Source of the DNA: Planctomycetaceae bacterium UBA2671
Lineage (GTDB): Bacteria > Planctomycetota > Planctomycetia > Planctomycetales > Planctomycetaceae
Direction: 5' to 3'
NCBI GenBank assembly: GCA_002359185.1
Contig: DEML01000021.1
Location: forward strand, 1 to 64,000
Length of the DNA stretch: 64,000 nucleotides
Shown: positions 27,718 through 36,709 of the stretch, one piece after another
How the letters are laid out: every line of letters begins with the position of its first letter
Numbering within the stretch: the first letter of the stretch is position 1
Notes under the pieces: model-generated
What the model was told of the DNA's origin: nothing
The model's input: only the letters and a program-made list of their open reading frames with translations
The model's database searches: none
Translations under genes and position numbers: made by a program

Positions 27718-28602
27718 TCATTTGCGATCTGCTGAAAGTCCCGCATCTAATAATGATTCAACAGTGACCGGCACAGGAGTTTTTAATTCTGCCGCGACTC
27801 TGAGTGGATGAGCTTTGCGTCGTTCGAGGCGATACCCCAGATCAAGAGCGGCTGGGAAAAATCTCTGTAAGTGATAGCCGACATACGCAGCCAGTGTAAT
27901 TGGAACGAGCCTTTGATTTCGTTCGGCTGCACGAATCGCTTTTCTGGCAACGATTTCAGGCGTGGTTGTAATCCACCGCGGTGGAGCCCGTTTCTCCTCG
28001 CCTTCAGGTTGTAACATGCTGTCGAATAATTCGGTTCTTACAAACCCGGGGCATACAGCCGTCACTCCCAGGCCATACCTTAAATATTCGGCTCGCAAAG
28101 CATGTGAATATCCAATTAAACCATACTTGGTTGCATGATAAGCGGTGCTGCGTTGAGTCGGAAACAATCCGAACATGCTCGCAATGTTGACGATGTGAGA
28201 GCGCCTCTGTTCCAGCAGCAGGGGAATCAGAGCATGCGTTAAATTAAGGGGTGCGACAAAGTTAACTCCAACAACTCGATGCAATTGCTCGGAGGTCATT
28301 TTATCGGTCTGACCATAATAGCTGATACCCGCATTATTGAAGAGGAGATCCAGTCCACCCAGTTCCTCGCGAACAAGTTGAGCAACCCGCGCCGGTGTCT
28401 GTTCATCGCAGAGGTCTGCACACAACGTTTGCACTTCCACATGATGGGTACGACATAGCTGGGCCGTCTCTTCAAGTTTTTCCCCCTGCAAATCGACCAG
28501 GCACAAATGCACATTTTTAGCTGCAAGTTGTAATGACAACTCACGTCCAATTCCTGAGGCGGCTCCTGTGACCACCACGCGTTTTCGATGAATTTTCCAC
28601 AT
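27718..28602 (-). CDS. SDR-family NAD(P)-dependent oxidoreductase
   Basis: A 294-residue classical short-chain dehydrogenase/reductase. The cofactor motif is TGAASGIG (residues 12-19), followed by NNAG, a catalytic Ser in NIASMFG and YHATK as the YxxxK motif. The C-terminal extension of about 50 residues (hydrophobic patch LAAYVGYHLQRFFP) suggests membrane association. The substrate cannot be predicted. ATG 28602 is preferred to the frame start at 28614 because it begins directly before the beta-1 strand. It is divergent from the Gfo/Idh/MocA gene. Confidence 0.88.
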   Translation of the reverse strand: MWKIHRKRVVVTGAASGIGRELSLQLAAKNVHLCLVDLQGEKLEETAQLCRTHHVEVQTLCADLCDEQTPARVAQLVREELGGLDLLFNNAGISYYGQTDKMTSEQLHRVVGVNFVAPLNLTHALIPLLLEQRRSHIVNIASMFGLFPTQRSTAYHATKYGLIGYSHALRAEYLRYGLGVTAVCPGFVRTELFDSMLQPEGEEKRAPPRWITTTPEIVARKAIRAAERNQRLVPITLAAYVGYHLQRFFPAALDLGYRLERRKAHPLRVAAELKTPVPVTVESLLDAGLSADRK

Positions 28603-28894
28603 GCACACGAGCAACTATTTGCGGAGGGCTATAGATAACGTAATGGTAAGACGAATTAATAAGCGTAGTCTCTGGACTGAGATTCGAGTCAATATTTTCA
28701 ACAATCCAACAACCGTACTCATTTGTGCGCTGTTGATTATCTCTGACGAAAATCTTCACAAATGTTGCATTGGCTTTGAATTCCGCAGGTCACTGAGGAT
28801 ACACTGTTTAAGTTCGCATTGCATGTGTTCTGTATGACGAATTCGCCTTATTAAGCGTTCCAGCAATCCCACCACTATCTGGAGAAGTAACAAC

Positions 28895-30181
28895 ATGCCT
28901 CAAGATTCTCAGTCCTCGCGACGATCCTTCCTCAAAACCTCAGCAGCTGGCGCGGCTGCCGGTATGCTTACTCAGCAACTCTTTCAGGCCAATGTGCATG
29001 CTGCTGAAGAAACCGTTCTGAAAGTCGGACTCGTCGGCTGCGGCGGCCGTGGCACCGGAGCTGCTCGCGATACACTTTCTGCCGATCCCAACTGCAAAAT
29101 TGTGGCTCTGGCCGATATTTTCAAAGATCAGGCCGAGGCAGCTCAGCGACAACTCAAAGCAACCGAATATACCGACCGGGTCGATGTATCTCCCGATCGC
29201 ATTTACGAAGGATTCGACGCATACCAGCAACTCATCGATTCCGATGTCGATATCGTTCTGCTGGCAACGCCTCCCGGCTTCCGTCCGATTCAGGTCGAAG
29301 CGGCCATCAAAGCCGGTAAGCACGTCTTCTGCGAAAAACCTGTTGCCGTCGATCCCGTCGGTTGCCGACGGGTTTACGAAGCAGGCAACATGGCCAAAGA
29401 AAACGGCCTGACTCTCGTTTCCGGATTGTGCTGGCGTTACGAAGACGGCATGAAGGAAACAATCGGCCGCATTCATGATGGTGCCATCGGCGATATTCAG
29501 GCTATCTATAGCACACGTTTCAATGCGGGTGTCGATAAACGTCAGCCACGTACAGCTGGTATGTCGGACATCGAATATCAGATTCGCAACTGGTACTACT
29601 ACACATGGCTCTCTGCTGATTTCTTCGCTGAGCAGTTCGTGCACGAACTCGATAAAATTTCCTGGTTGATGCAGGATGTGTATCCCGAAAAAGTTCTCGC
29701 CACCGGTGGACGCGAAACTCGTACCGGCGAGGAAAACGGCAATGTGTTTGATCACATCGCAGCTTGTTTCTACTATCCGAGTGGTGTTCGCTATCAAGCC
29801 GCTTCCCGTCAACAGATCGGCTGCACGAACGAATTCCAGGATTTCGTCGTGGGAACAAACGGAACCGCTGATTTGATGGCTTATAAAATCAACGGCCCGA
29901 ATGAATGGAAGAAACGCAAGAATGTCAATCAGATGTATCACAACGAACATGTCGCCATGTACGATTCGATCAGAAATCAGAAAGCACTCAACAACACTGA
30001 ATATATGGTGAAGAGTTCGTTGATGGGCATCATGGCTCGGATGTCGGCTTACACCGGCAAAGAAGTAACTTGGGAACAGGCTTGGAATTCTAACCTCGAC
30101 CTCAGCCCAAGTGGATATACATTCGAGTCGAAACCACCAGAAACTCAAGTTTCTGTGCCGGGAGTTTCTCCTTTAGTTTAA
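28895..30181 (+). CDS. Tat-exported Gfo/Idh/MocA family oxidoreductase
   Basis: A 428-residue NAD(P)-dependent sugar-type oxidoreductase. The N-terminus has a twin-arginine signal (SSRRSFLKTSAAGAAAGML) with cleavage near VHA-AEE. The Rossmann motif is GLVGCGGRGTG, and CEKPVAVDP is the conserved EKP motif of the family. The C-terminal domain shows FVHELDKISWLM with the conserved HELD. Families of this type with Tat signals are numerous in planctomycetes, with roles in sugar breakdown assumed. It is closed by a strong terminator at 30247. Confidence 0.92.
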   Translation: MPQDSQSSRRSFLKTSAAGAAAGMLTQQLFQANVHAAEETVLKVGLVGCGGRGTGAARDTLSADPNCKIVALADIFKDQAEAAQRQLKATEYTDRVDVSPDRIYEGFDAYQQLIDSDVDIVLLATPPGFRPIQVEAAIKAGKHVFCEKPVAVDPVGCRRVYEAGNMAKENGLTLVSGLCWRYEDGMKETIGRIHDGAIGDIQAIYSTRFNAGVDKRQPRTAGMSDIEYQIRNWYYYTWLSADFFAEQFVHELDKISWLMQDVYPEKVLATGGRETRTGEENGNVFDHIAACFYYPSGVRYQAASRQQIGCTNEFQDFVVGTNGTADLMAYKINGPNEWKKRKNVNQMYHNEHVAMYDSIRNQKALNNTEYMVKSSLMGIMARMSAYTGKEVTWEQAWNSNLDLSPSGYTFESKPPETQVSVPGVSPLV

Positions 30182-30246
30182 TAGAAAACTGAATGCACTG
30201 GGATTGCTTCATCGAAACCAGTAAAATGCATTCACGACGTTATTGT

Positions 30247-30288
30247 CAGCGAGTCTGGGTTTCAATATCCAGACTCGCTGATTTTTAT
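30247..30288 (+). terminator. Intrinsic terminator
   Basis: CAGCGAGTCTGG pairs perfectly with CCAGACTCGCTG (12 bases) around a ten-base loop, followed by ATTTTTAT. It ends the oxidoreductase transcript. Confidence 0.9.
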
Positions 30289-30361
30289 ATTGACGGACTG
30301 AGATCGCACTGCGTTTACAACTGAGGTTTCATATCCATCTCTTTTTACAGAAAGCAGCACG

Positions 30362-30715
30362 ATGAAAGGCCCAGGACTGAGAACCCGACTGGATGTTCGA
30401 CGAGTCTGGAAATGCCCTCAAACGGGTCGCATTCTCAAGACTCCCGGCCATGTCACGCAGTTCGTTTCCCCCTTCACGAAAGACCGCTGCTGGATGCAAT
30501 TCATCGAAACCGAACACCCTCCCCGCCCGATGGTTCCTCTCGATGAAATGCTTTCCCACATGTATTTTTCGGCAACTGAAGAAGAGGTCGCTGCAGAAGA
30601 CTCTCTTGAACAAGAAATCGTCAGTGAGAACTCAACAATCAAAGAGGATTGTCCTGCTCCTGAAGGCGAGTCCACTGATGTTGACGGTGATGTCGCACCT
30701 GAAGAATCGCAATAA
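30362..30715 (+). CDS. Small protein of unknown function with acidic tail
   Basis: A 117-residue protein. The first 70 residues are compact and mixed (RVWKCPQTGRILKTPGHVTQF, DRCWMQFIE), with CPQTGR resembling half of a zinc-binding site. The last 45 residues are highly acidic (Glu/Asp-rich). No family is recognised. The even codon pattern, an ATG start at 30362 and position between two terminated units support a real gene. Confidence 0.6.
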   Translation: MKGPGLRTRLDVRRVWKCPQTGRILKTPGHVTQFVSPFTKDRCWMQFIETEHPPRPMVPLDEMLSHMYFSATEEEVAAEDSLEQEIVSENSTIKEDCPAPEGESTDVDGDVAPEESQ

Positions 30716-30899
30716 AGTTCGGTATTGATTTTCTGAAATACTGAAGGATAACTTGAATTGTGATCGACTAAATCCTGGAACTCAATATTTCCCTTAGAGA
30801 ACATTGGGATCTCGATTCTTCAAAATCTGTGGCCATCCGCGTTCATCCGTGGTTCAAAATATATCAATTTCGAAAAGTCCGACTGAAAGAACACTCACG

Positions 30900-31898
30900 A
30901 TGAAAGCGGCATACATCGAACAAACCGGTGATCCAGAAAACATCAAATATGGCGACCGACCCGACCCGTCGATTCAGGAACATGACGTGTTGATCGAAGT
31001 TGCAGCGGTTGCTGTCAATCCGATTGATACGTATATCCGTGCCGGCAATATCGCTATGAATTTGCCTCTTCCCTACACCCCCGGCTGCGATTTTGCGGGA
31101 ACAGTCAAGGAAGTGGGGGATCAGGTCACAAAATATCATGTTGGCGATCGCGTCTGGGGCAGCAATCAGGGGCTCTTCGGAAAGCAGGGCAGTTTTGCCG
31201 AGTTGATCTCCGTCCATGAGGACTGGATGTATCCGATTCCCGAAGAAACTTCCTTCGAACAGGCAGCAGCCGGGGCACTGGTTTCCATTACTGCCGCTCT
31301 GGGATTGACTACACATTCCCACCTGGCTGATGGCGAAACCTTATTCGTCAATGGCGGCAGCGGTGGAGTCGGCTCCATCGTAGTTCAGATGGCTAAAGCT
31401 ATGGGTGCCCAAGTCATCACGACGGCGGGATCTGATGAGAATGCCGACTATTGCCGGAGTATCGGAGCGGATCTCGTTCTCAATTATCGAGATCCTGAAA
31501 TAGACAAACAGTTGCAAAGCCATCTCGATCAAAACGGCAAAATCAATTTCTGGTGGGAAACATTGCGATCACCCGATATCGCCCGCACGATTCCCTTCAT
31601 GGAAAAACGAGGTCGTATTATCGTGATGGCTGGACGAGAAGCCGAACTCCTTTTTCCACTCGGTCCGTTCTATGTGAACGACTTGAAACTGATCGGCTTC
31701 GCCATGTTCAATGCCTCGGCTACCGAACAGCAGGAAGTCGCCTGCACCATCAATGACTTCTATAAAGCCGGTCAGCTGACCATTCCCATCGGTAAAAAAC
31801 TTTCTCTAAAGGATGCGGCTCTGGCTCATCAACTGCAGGAAAAGAAAACCCTCGAAGGCGAAGCCGACTTTCATGGCAAAATCATTCTGACACCATAA
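30900..31898 (+). CDS. Zinc-type alcohol dehydrogenase / NADPH:quinone reductase
   Basis: A 332-residue medium-chain dehydrogenase/reductase of the quinone oxidoreductase type. The GroES-like N-terminal half has VAVNPIDTYIRAG and YTPGCDFAGTVKEVG; the Rossmann half has VNGGSGGVGSIVVQMAKAMGAQVITTAGS. The cysteines that bind catalytic zinc in true alcohol dehydrogenases are absent, which supports a quinone-reductase-like activity. ATG 30900 is chosen; the in-frame extension from 30804 runs through a repeat-like leader and is not expected to be coding. It may share a transcript with the PAP2 gene 36 bases downstream. Confidence 0.88.
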   Translation: MKAAYIEQTGDPENIKYGDRPDPSIQEHDVLIEVAAVAVNPIDTYIRAGNIAMNLPLPYTPGCDFAGTVKEVGDQVTKYHVGDRVWGSNQGLFGKQGSFAELISVHEDWMYPIPEETSFEQAAAGALVSITAALGLTTHSHLADGETLFVNGGSGGVGSIVVQMAKAMGAQVITTAGSDENADYCRSIGADLVLNYRDPEIDKQLQSHLDQNGKINFWWETLRSPDIARTIPFMEKRGRIIVMAGREAELLFPLGPFYVNDLKLIGFAMFNASATEQQEVACTINDFYKAGQLTIPIGKKLSLKDAALAHQLQEKKTLEGEADFHGKIILTP

Positions 31899-31934
31899 AT
31901 TGAGCGATCTCTTTCTTGAATATTAAACAGACTA

Positions 31935-32648
31935 ATGTTTCAACGATTTATCCAATGGCTAGGCAAACATGAGCTAACCACACTGATTCTCATCGCCGTG
32001 ATTGGCGGTGGGAGTTGGGGATTCATTGAACTTGCTGATGAAGTTCTTGAAGGAGAGAGTGAAGATTTTGATCGTGCCGTCTTGCTCTCCATGAGAAACT
32101 CAGAAGACATCACCGATCCGCTCGGCCCGGTCTGGCTGGAAGAAATTGGTCGAGACATCACGGCTCTGGGCGGCAATGCCATTCTTATCTTTCTGACACT
32201 GAGCATCGCCGGCTTTCTGGTACTCATGAAACAAAAATGGGTCGCTCTGTTTCTGGTTTGCGCAGTAGCCAGTGGGATGTTGATGAGCAGTGGCCTCAAA
32301 CTCTTTTTCGACCGCCCCCGACCCGATCTGGTTCCCCACGGCTCTCATGTTTATACACGCAGTTTCCCGAGTGGGCACTCGGCTCTTTCTGCGGTGACAT
32401 ATCTCACATTGGGAGCCTTGCTGGCCCGCGTACAACAGCGACGACGGCTCAAAGCCTACATTCTCCTGCAAGCTCTGTTCATTACAATTGCGGTGGGAAC
32501 CAGCAGAGTCTATCTCGGCGTGCACTGGCCGACGGATGTTCTGGCCGGCTGGACAATCGGTGCCACCTGGGCCGCAATTTGCTGGATGATCTTCCGCTGG
32601 TTCCAACGAGAAACGCAGATCGATCAGCCAGCACTGGAAAAGAATTGA
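31935..32648 (+). CDS. PAP2-family phosphatase
   Basis: A 237-residue membrane phosphatase of the type 2 phosphatidic acid phosphatase family. All three catalytic motifs are present: KLFFDRPRP (KxxxxxxRP), PSGHSALSA (PSGH) and SRVYLGVHWPTD (SRxxxxxHxxxD). About five membrane segments surround them, so it likely removes phosphate from a lipid phosphate or undecaprenyl pyrophosphate on the outer face; which substrate is not known. It begins 36 bases after the quinone-reductase gene. Confidence 0.9.
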   Translation: MFQRFIQWLGKHELTTLILIAVIGGGSWGFIELADEVLEGESEDFDRAVLLSMRNSEDITDPLGPVWLEEIGRDITALGGNAILIFLTLSIAGFLVLMKQKWVALFLVCAVASGMLMSSGLKLFFDRPRPDLVPHGSHVYTRSFPSGHSALSAVTYLTLGALLARVQQRRRLKAYILLQALFITIAVGTSRVYLGVHWPTDVLAGWTIGATWAAICWMIFRWFQRETQIDQPALEKN

Positions 32649-32787
32649 GATTTGTCGACTTTGTTCATTTGCACAAATAGCCACCTCTGGATAATCTGAA
32701 GATTCGCTCAGTTTACTTGTCATTCTGGACCATTTCGGCTCAGAACACGCTTGTCAATAAACGTCTCAGAAAAAATGGAGTCGGGCT

Positions 32788-33282
32788 ATGGTCAGCTGTA
32801 GAAATGTTCTCACACTCACAATTTTCGCTTCTGTCATTTCACTGACAGCTACGCAGTCGCAAGCCCAACAAAATGGCTATCTCGGCTTTCGTGTCACTAA
32901 TTTTGCAAACAAACACGGATTGAAAATCTCCTCGTTCATTCCTAACACGCCAGCTCATCGCTTCGCCAATGAGAATCCCCCACAACTGGCCAAAGGGGAT
33001 GTCATGCTCACGCTCAATGGACGAAAATTGTGGTCTGTGAAAGATGTCTTCCGTGTAACCGATAACATGCAGCAGGGAGATCCCCCCGCCAAACTCGAAC
33101 TGATGATCCCAAATTCAGGTGCCCGCTATCATGTTTATATCTACCCGGCTTATCTGTCGAATCAACCCTGCGAAATGAAGGCCACGACCTCGAGTGATCA
33201 GTACAACAAAGGTCGCCCAGGAGCCAGCAATAACAATAACGAAGAGGAAGATCGCCCCAGCACCTTAGGGCGACCTGAGTAA
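32788..33282 (+). CDS. Secreted PDZ-like domain protein
   Basis: A 164-residue exported protein. The signal peptide ends near SQAQ-QNG. The mature part reads like a PDZ domain: GYLGFRVT, a hydrophobic strand SSFIPNTPAHR, then LAKGDVMLTLNGRKLWSVKDVFRVTDN and a final strand. The last 35 residues are low-complexity (Asn/Glu/Pro). No protease domain is attached, so a binding or adaptor role is likely. The assignment rests on pattern only. Confidence 0.65.
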   Translation: MVSCRNVLTLTIFASVISLTATQSQAQQNGYLGFRVTNFANKHGLKISSFIPNTPAHRFANENPPQLAKGDVMLTLNGRKLWSVKDVFRVTDNMQQGDPPAKLELMIPNSGARYHVYIYPAYLSNQPCEMKATTSSDQYNKGRPGASNNNNEEEDRPSTLGRPE

Positions 33283-33289
33283 TTCAATA

Positions 33290-33332
33290 GAGCCACTTTG
33301 AAAGAAAAGATTCAGAGCGGCTCTTTACTTTT
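33290..33332. terminator. Possible terminator between convergent genes
   Basis: AGAGCC and GGCTCT form a short stem with a long loop, followed by TTTACTTTTTTC. It lies between the PDZ-like gene and the convergent DUF1501 gene. The stem is weak. Confidence 0.4.
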
Positions 33333-33350
33333 TTCAATAAGAGTGCATTC

Positions 33351-34769
33351 TTAAATCAACTCCCGAATCGATTCCCATTCTGAAGCCGCCTGCAGAATTT
33401 CACGGGGAACATCGGGCTCGAGTCGAAGGATGCCGGGATCGACGAGCGTTTTCAAAATTGTCGCCACCAGATTTTCAATTGTGATCGGCTTCGATTTCGG
33501 AACGCTTCCATCCCGAGACGACTCCCCAATCACCTGTCCCATCGGTAAGCCTCCACCTGCCAATATCAACGGAGCCAGATTTCCCCAATGATCTCGTCCA
33601 CCATTTTTATTGATCCGCGGCGTACGACCCATCTCGCCACAACAGACGAGTAGAATCTTGTCGCTCAGCCCTCGCTCATGCACATCCTCCAGAAAAGCAG
33701 AGACGGCATGATCGAACGGTCGCCCCATATATCGCATCCCCTCGGCTACCCCGGCATTGTTCACATCCGCATGCATATCCCACACAAAGTTTGTTGTGAT
33801 CGTGACAAAGCCGGCACCCCGTTCGCAGAGCCTGCGTGAGAGCAATAGCAGTTTGCCGAGCGTCTGCCCGTTGTCGACATAATTCTGATAGTTCTTCCAC
33901 TTTTTGCTGATGTTCTCGGGATGTGCAATCGGACTGGTGTCGTATCGCGCCAGTGTGCGAGGATCTTCCTGCTTTAAATCAAATGCGTCAGCCAATCCTC
34001 CGAGAATCGTTTCAAACGCCTGTTGACGAAATGGGGTTTGTCGAGAAGCAGAGTCACTTCGGTCACGCTGCCAGCGAAGTTGATCGAGTTCAGTCAATAA
34101 CTTGCGACGATCATTCAATCGACGCAGCGGAATCGAGAGCTGCATATCATCCTGCAGGTTTCCACCTGCTCCCGGTGCAAACGGAGCCAGAGCCGCGGAA
34201 TAATTCCCAGACGATCCGAACTTACCGAAGTTCATCGTCGTCGGCTGAGCTTCTGGCGCAACCGCTTGCGGAAAGAGAGCAACATTTCGAGGCATTCCTG
34301 TGATTGGATGATGTGCCCCGGCTATACGTGAGTAGAGAGTTCCCAGATTGGCATCATTCGTCGACTTATGCACAATCGGCTTGATATCGTGACGGCTATC
34401 CCCTGTCGTAAACGAGCGGACAATTGCCAGCCGATCCGCCATCGTCGACAGCCGCTCGAATGTTCCCCCAAATGTTACGCCTGGCAAATTCGTCTGCACT
34501 TCCCCAGTCGTACTGCGGATTTCAACTGGAGCATCCATTTTGGGATCAAATGTCTCAAACTGACTCGGTCCGCCGTGCATGAAAAGAAACACGACAGACT
34601 TATCCCGCAGTAAGGAACCATTTCCCGCAGTTGCCCCTGCCTGACACATCTGCTCAAGCGTCAATCCTCCCGCCAAGAGAGACCCGACGCTAAGAAAGTG
34701 CCGCCGCGAACCGAATCGACTACCAGCGTGTCGGTTACCAGTGAGACTTTGATCAAACAGATGCAGCAT
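33351..34769 (-). CDS. DUF1501 domain-containing protein, Tat-exported
   Basis: A 472-residue protein of the DUF1501 family, related to the alkaline phosphatase/sulfatase superfamily and very common in planctomycetes. It has a twin-arginine signal (GSRRHFLSVGSLLAGGL), then FLFMHGGPSQFETFDPK and later GEMGRTPRINKNGGRDHWG, a family hallmark. The biochemical role is unproven. In other planctomycetes it is paired with a DUF1553/DUF1549 cytochrome-like gene; none is adjacent here. ATG 34769 is preferred over ATG 34781 because GGAGG sits five bases upstream of it. Confidence 0.9.
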   Translation of the reverse strand: MLHLFDQSLTGNRHAGSRFGSRRHFLSVGSLLAGGLTLEQMCQAGATAGNGSLLRDKSVVFLFMHGGPSQFETFDPKMDAPVEIRSTTGEVQTNLPGVTFGGTFERLSTMADRLAIVRSFTTGDSRHDIKPIVHKSTNDANLGTLYSRIAGAHHPITGMPRNVALFPQAVAPEAQPTTMNFGKFGSSGNYSAALAPFAPGAGGNLQDDMQLSIPLRRLNDRRKLLTELDQLRWQRDRSDSASRQTPFRQQAFETILGGLADAFDLKQEDPRTLARYDTSPIAHPENISKKWKNYQNYVDNGQTLGKLLLLSRRLCERGAGFVTITTNFVWDMHADVNNAGVAEGMRYMGRPFDHAVSAFLEDVHERGLSDKILLVCCGEMGRTPRINKNGGRDHWGNLAPLILAGGGLPMGQVIGESSRDGSVPKSKPITIENLVATILKTLVDPGILRLEPDVPREILQAASEWESIRELI

Positions 34770-34980
34770 ATCTTCCTCCATAAGACTCGGGAGAAACTGT
34801 ATAGAAGGGCTTGAGCAAAACCCCGCCTGATCTATTCTGCCTGATGTAAGTTCTTCCCGTCCAGAGTTTTAAGCAGTATTTCCCGGAAATTTCCATAGAC
34901 AACAAAATCAATTTTCCAATGCATTTGCATTTTCAAACCGATTGTTCATAATACCGTCACTGGTGATGATCACCACCCAC

Positions 34981-35053
34981 GGGGGATTAGCTCAGCTGGG
35001 AGAGCGTTTGGCTGGCAGCCAAAAGGTCAGGGGTTCAAGTCCCCTATCCTCCA
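34981..35053 (+). tRNA. tRNA-Ala (anticodon GGC)
   Basis: A full cloverleaf can be drawn: acceptor GGGGGAT with ATCCTCC, D-arm GCTC..GAGC, anticodon stem TTTGG/CCAAA with loop CTGGCAG giving anticodon GGC, and T-arm AGGGG-TTCAAGT-CCCCT. No CCA is encoded; the discriminator is A. The 3' end faces the integrative island, making it a candidate attachment site. Confidence 0.95.
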
Positions 35054-35097
35054 ATCCGTAAGCCCTTTAACAGTAAGGGCTTACGGATTTATTTTTT
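35053..35097 (+). terminator. Strong terminator directly after tRNA-Ala
   Basis: A 15-base perfect stem (AATCCGTAAGCCCTT with its complement) around a seven-base loop, followed by TATTTTTT. It begins at the tRNA discriminator base. Confidence 0.9.
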
Positions 35098-35172
35098 GCG
35101 TAAAATCTTGTGGTTAAGGGGTTAAAGGCGTTTCCTCTGGGTGATCTGCATTGTCCCCTTTCGTGCTTCGGG

Positions 35173-35213
35173 CTATTTCTCGGCCTATTTCATGTCCTAT
35201 TTCGGCCTATTTC
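35173..35213. repeat. Four CTATTTC repeats near island left end
   Basis: CTATTTC occurs four times, starting at 35173, 35185, 35197 and 35207 (spacing 12, 12, 10), three of them within GGCCTATTTC or TCCTATTTC. It lies between tRNA-Ala and the integrase remnant. Phased short repeats near an attachment site fit arm-type integrase binding sites; this is inference. Confidence 0.5.
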
Positions 35214-35263
35214 GCCACGGTCTGACACCCGAAACTTCCTATTCTGGACCCTGACATGGGGGC

Positions 35264-35929
35264 ATGAATAAGAAAAACACAACCAGACCACGACAGTACC
35301 GAAGCCAGCTTCCGAAGCCTGATCGGAATGGTGATGTACGTCCTCGCATCGGTGGGAGAAGATTTACCGTAGGGAACGTCCGCACCAATTCGCAGGGCGA
35401 GATGGAACGACGGATGAACTCGCTCAAGGAGTTTTTCGACGCCCAGTGTGAAGCCCTCGGAATAGACTTTTGGGCAGGGTGGGTATTGCCTTATGCGAGG
35501 CAAATTGAAAAAGGCCAGAAGCTTGTTTACGAGGTCCGGCCAATGGCCGTGACCGACGTTGAGTACGGTCGAGCCAATGCCGTCGAAGATGCAGAGGTTT
35601 TCTCACGCCTTCGCCAACTTGGACTCGAAATCGCTGCCAGTGATGAAGAAGCTATTGCTCGTGGTGAACGGCAACTCAAGGCTTGGCTCGATACTAAGAT
35701 TGATGAAGCCGTCGCTCGTGCTGCCAAAGATGAATTCGAAAAATATACAAAATTTGTTGGATCAGATTTGTCCCAGCGACTTCAAGGTAATGCAATCCCA
35801 GAGTCCAAGCAGATGGAAACTCGCACGCTTCACCAAGCACTAAAAGCATATCGTCAGTATGTAGAAAACACGGGCAAGAAACGGGACAATGGATCGCTCG
35901 CCCGCTCTCCAAAAAACTACATTCGGTAG
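35264..35929 (+). CDS. Probable 5' remnant of a tyrosine integrase
   Basis: A 221-residue product without a complete known domain. The beginning (RIGGRRFTVGNVRTNS) and the end (TRTLHQALKAYRQYVENTGKKRDNG..SPKNYIR) resemble the N-terminal arm and start of the core-binding domain of planctomycete integrases, but no catalytic R..HxxR..Y block follows: the frame stops at 35929. Directly there it meets the 3' end of the DNA methyltransferase on the opposite strand, which is also truncated. The most likely reading is that two genes were joined tail to tail by a deletion or recombination. It is probably not functional as an integrase. ATG 35264 is weakly supported. Confidence 0.5.
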   Translation: MNKKNTTRPRQYRSQLPKPDRNGDVRPRIGGRRFTVGNVRTNSQGEMERRMNSLKEFFDAQCEALGIDFWAGWVLPYARQIEKGQKLVYEVRPMAVTDVEYGRANAVEDAEVFSRLRQLGLEIAASDEEAIARGERQLKAWLDTKIDEAVARAAKDEFEKYTKFVGSDLSQRLQGNAIPESKQMETRTLHQALKAYRQYVENTGKKRDNGSLARSPKNYIR

Positions 35930-36569
35930 TCCACGAGGTAATATGGTCTTCTGCCAGACCAAGCGGCATTATGGCGGAGTGCTTATACGCAGGCTTGTCA
36001 GGTGCATTCGAATTTGAACCAGTTGAGTACTCCCAGACGTTGGTTCTCACGCCAAACTCTTTCATTACGACGACTTTGTCATTGCGAGTGACCGAGCCGT
36101 TTTTCTCACGCCGACTGTATTTTTTCTTTTTTCCAGCCGACTCGTTCCGGCGATCTTCAATTTGATTGATCGTTTTCGGGAATCCCTTGGAAAACAAGAA
36201 CATGTGTTCGAATACGTTGTAGTAGCGAGACTTGTCGGGATAGCGGATGCCCTTCTTCTTGTAGATCATCCAGTCGTGCTCGGAAAAACCTGCATTGAAA
36301 AAGGATACGGCGTGTCTGATGCTCGATCCCGTACGTGCTCGCTTGTGGGTGCCATCGTCGATTACCCACACGACAACCCCTCCCTTCTTCATCACTCTAA
36401 ACAGTTCGGGCGTCACCCTATCTATATCAAATGTGAATCCGTGATAGTCACGTAGGTTATCGTAAGGGGGACTTGTTAGGCATAGGTTTATACTCTCGTC
36501 TGGAAACTGGCGAAGTACATCGGCACAGTCGCCATGAAAAATCGAATCAAGTGGTAGTTTTGTTGACAT
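35694..36569 (-). CDS. DNA methyltransferase (N4/N6 type), C-terminally truncated
   Basis: The first about 216 residues clearly match a beta-class DNA N4-cytosine/N6-adenine methyltransferase: IFHGDCADVLRQFPD, the catalytic LTSPPYD (motif IV), KKGGVVVWVIDD, YNVFEHMFLFSKG and MPLGLAEDHITSW. In this class the SAM-binding motif I (DPFxGSGTT) follows that last block, but here the frame enters sequence complementary to the opposite-strand integrase remnant (from about 35930 down) and motif I is missing. The remaining 75 or so residues are therefore accidental. I regard it as an inactive pseudogene, although the frame is open. No restriction enzyme gene is adjacent. Confidence 0.7.
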   Translation of the reverse strand: MSTKLPLDSIFHGDCADVLRQFPDESINLCLTSPPYDNLRDYHGFTFDIDRVTPELFRVMKKGGVVVWVIDDGTHKRARTGSSIRHAVSFFNAGFSEHDWMIYKKKGIRYPDKSRYYNVFEHMFLFSKGFPKTINQIEDRRNESAGKKKKYSRREKNGSVTRNDKVVVMKEFGVRTNVWEYSTGSNSNAPDKPAYKHSAIMPLGLAEDHITSWTTECSFLESGRAIHCPVSCPCFLHTDDMLLVLGEACEFPSAWTLGLHYLEVAGTNLIQQILYIFRIHLWQHERRLHQS

Positions 36570-36709
36570 ATTGTCTCTCCTAATAAGGGGCGTAGGTACG
36601 TACCGATAGCCCTATTCTGGGATGCTAAAGCAAACGAGAGGGGATCAACACCCCCCCTTCAGGGGGGTTTGTCCCCCGTTAGCTTGCCCCAGATCCCGTA
36701 GTAAACTGC

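Noticed and set aside
28940..30148. 402-residue open frame on the minus strand
   Set aside because: It is entirely antisense to the Gfo/Idh/MocA gene, which has a Tat signal, family motifs and its own terminator.
35221..35262. TGGACCCTGACA near the left island end as an attachment duplicate of the tRNA-Val 3' end (TGGTCCTGACA)
   Set aside because: The match needs an insertion and extends only about ten bases, too short and imperfect to be an attachment site.
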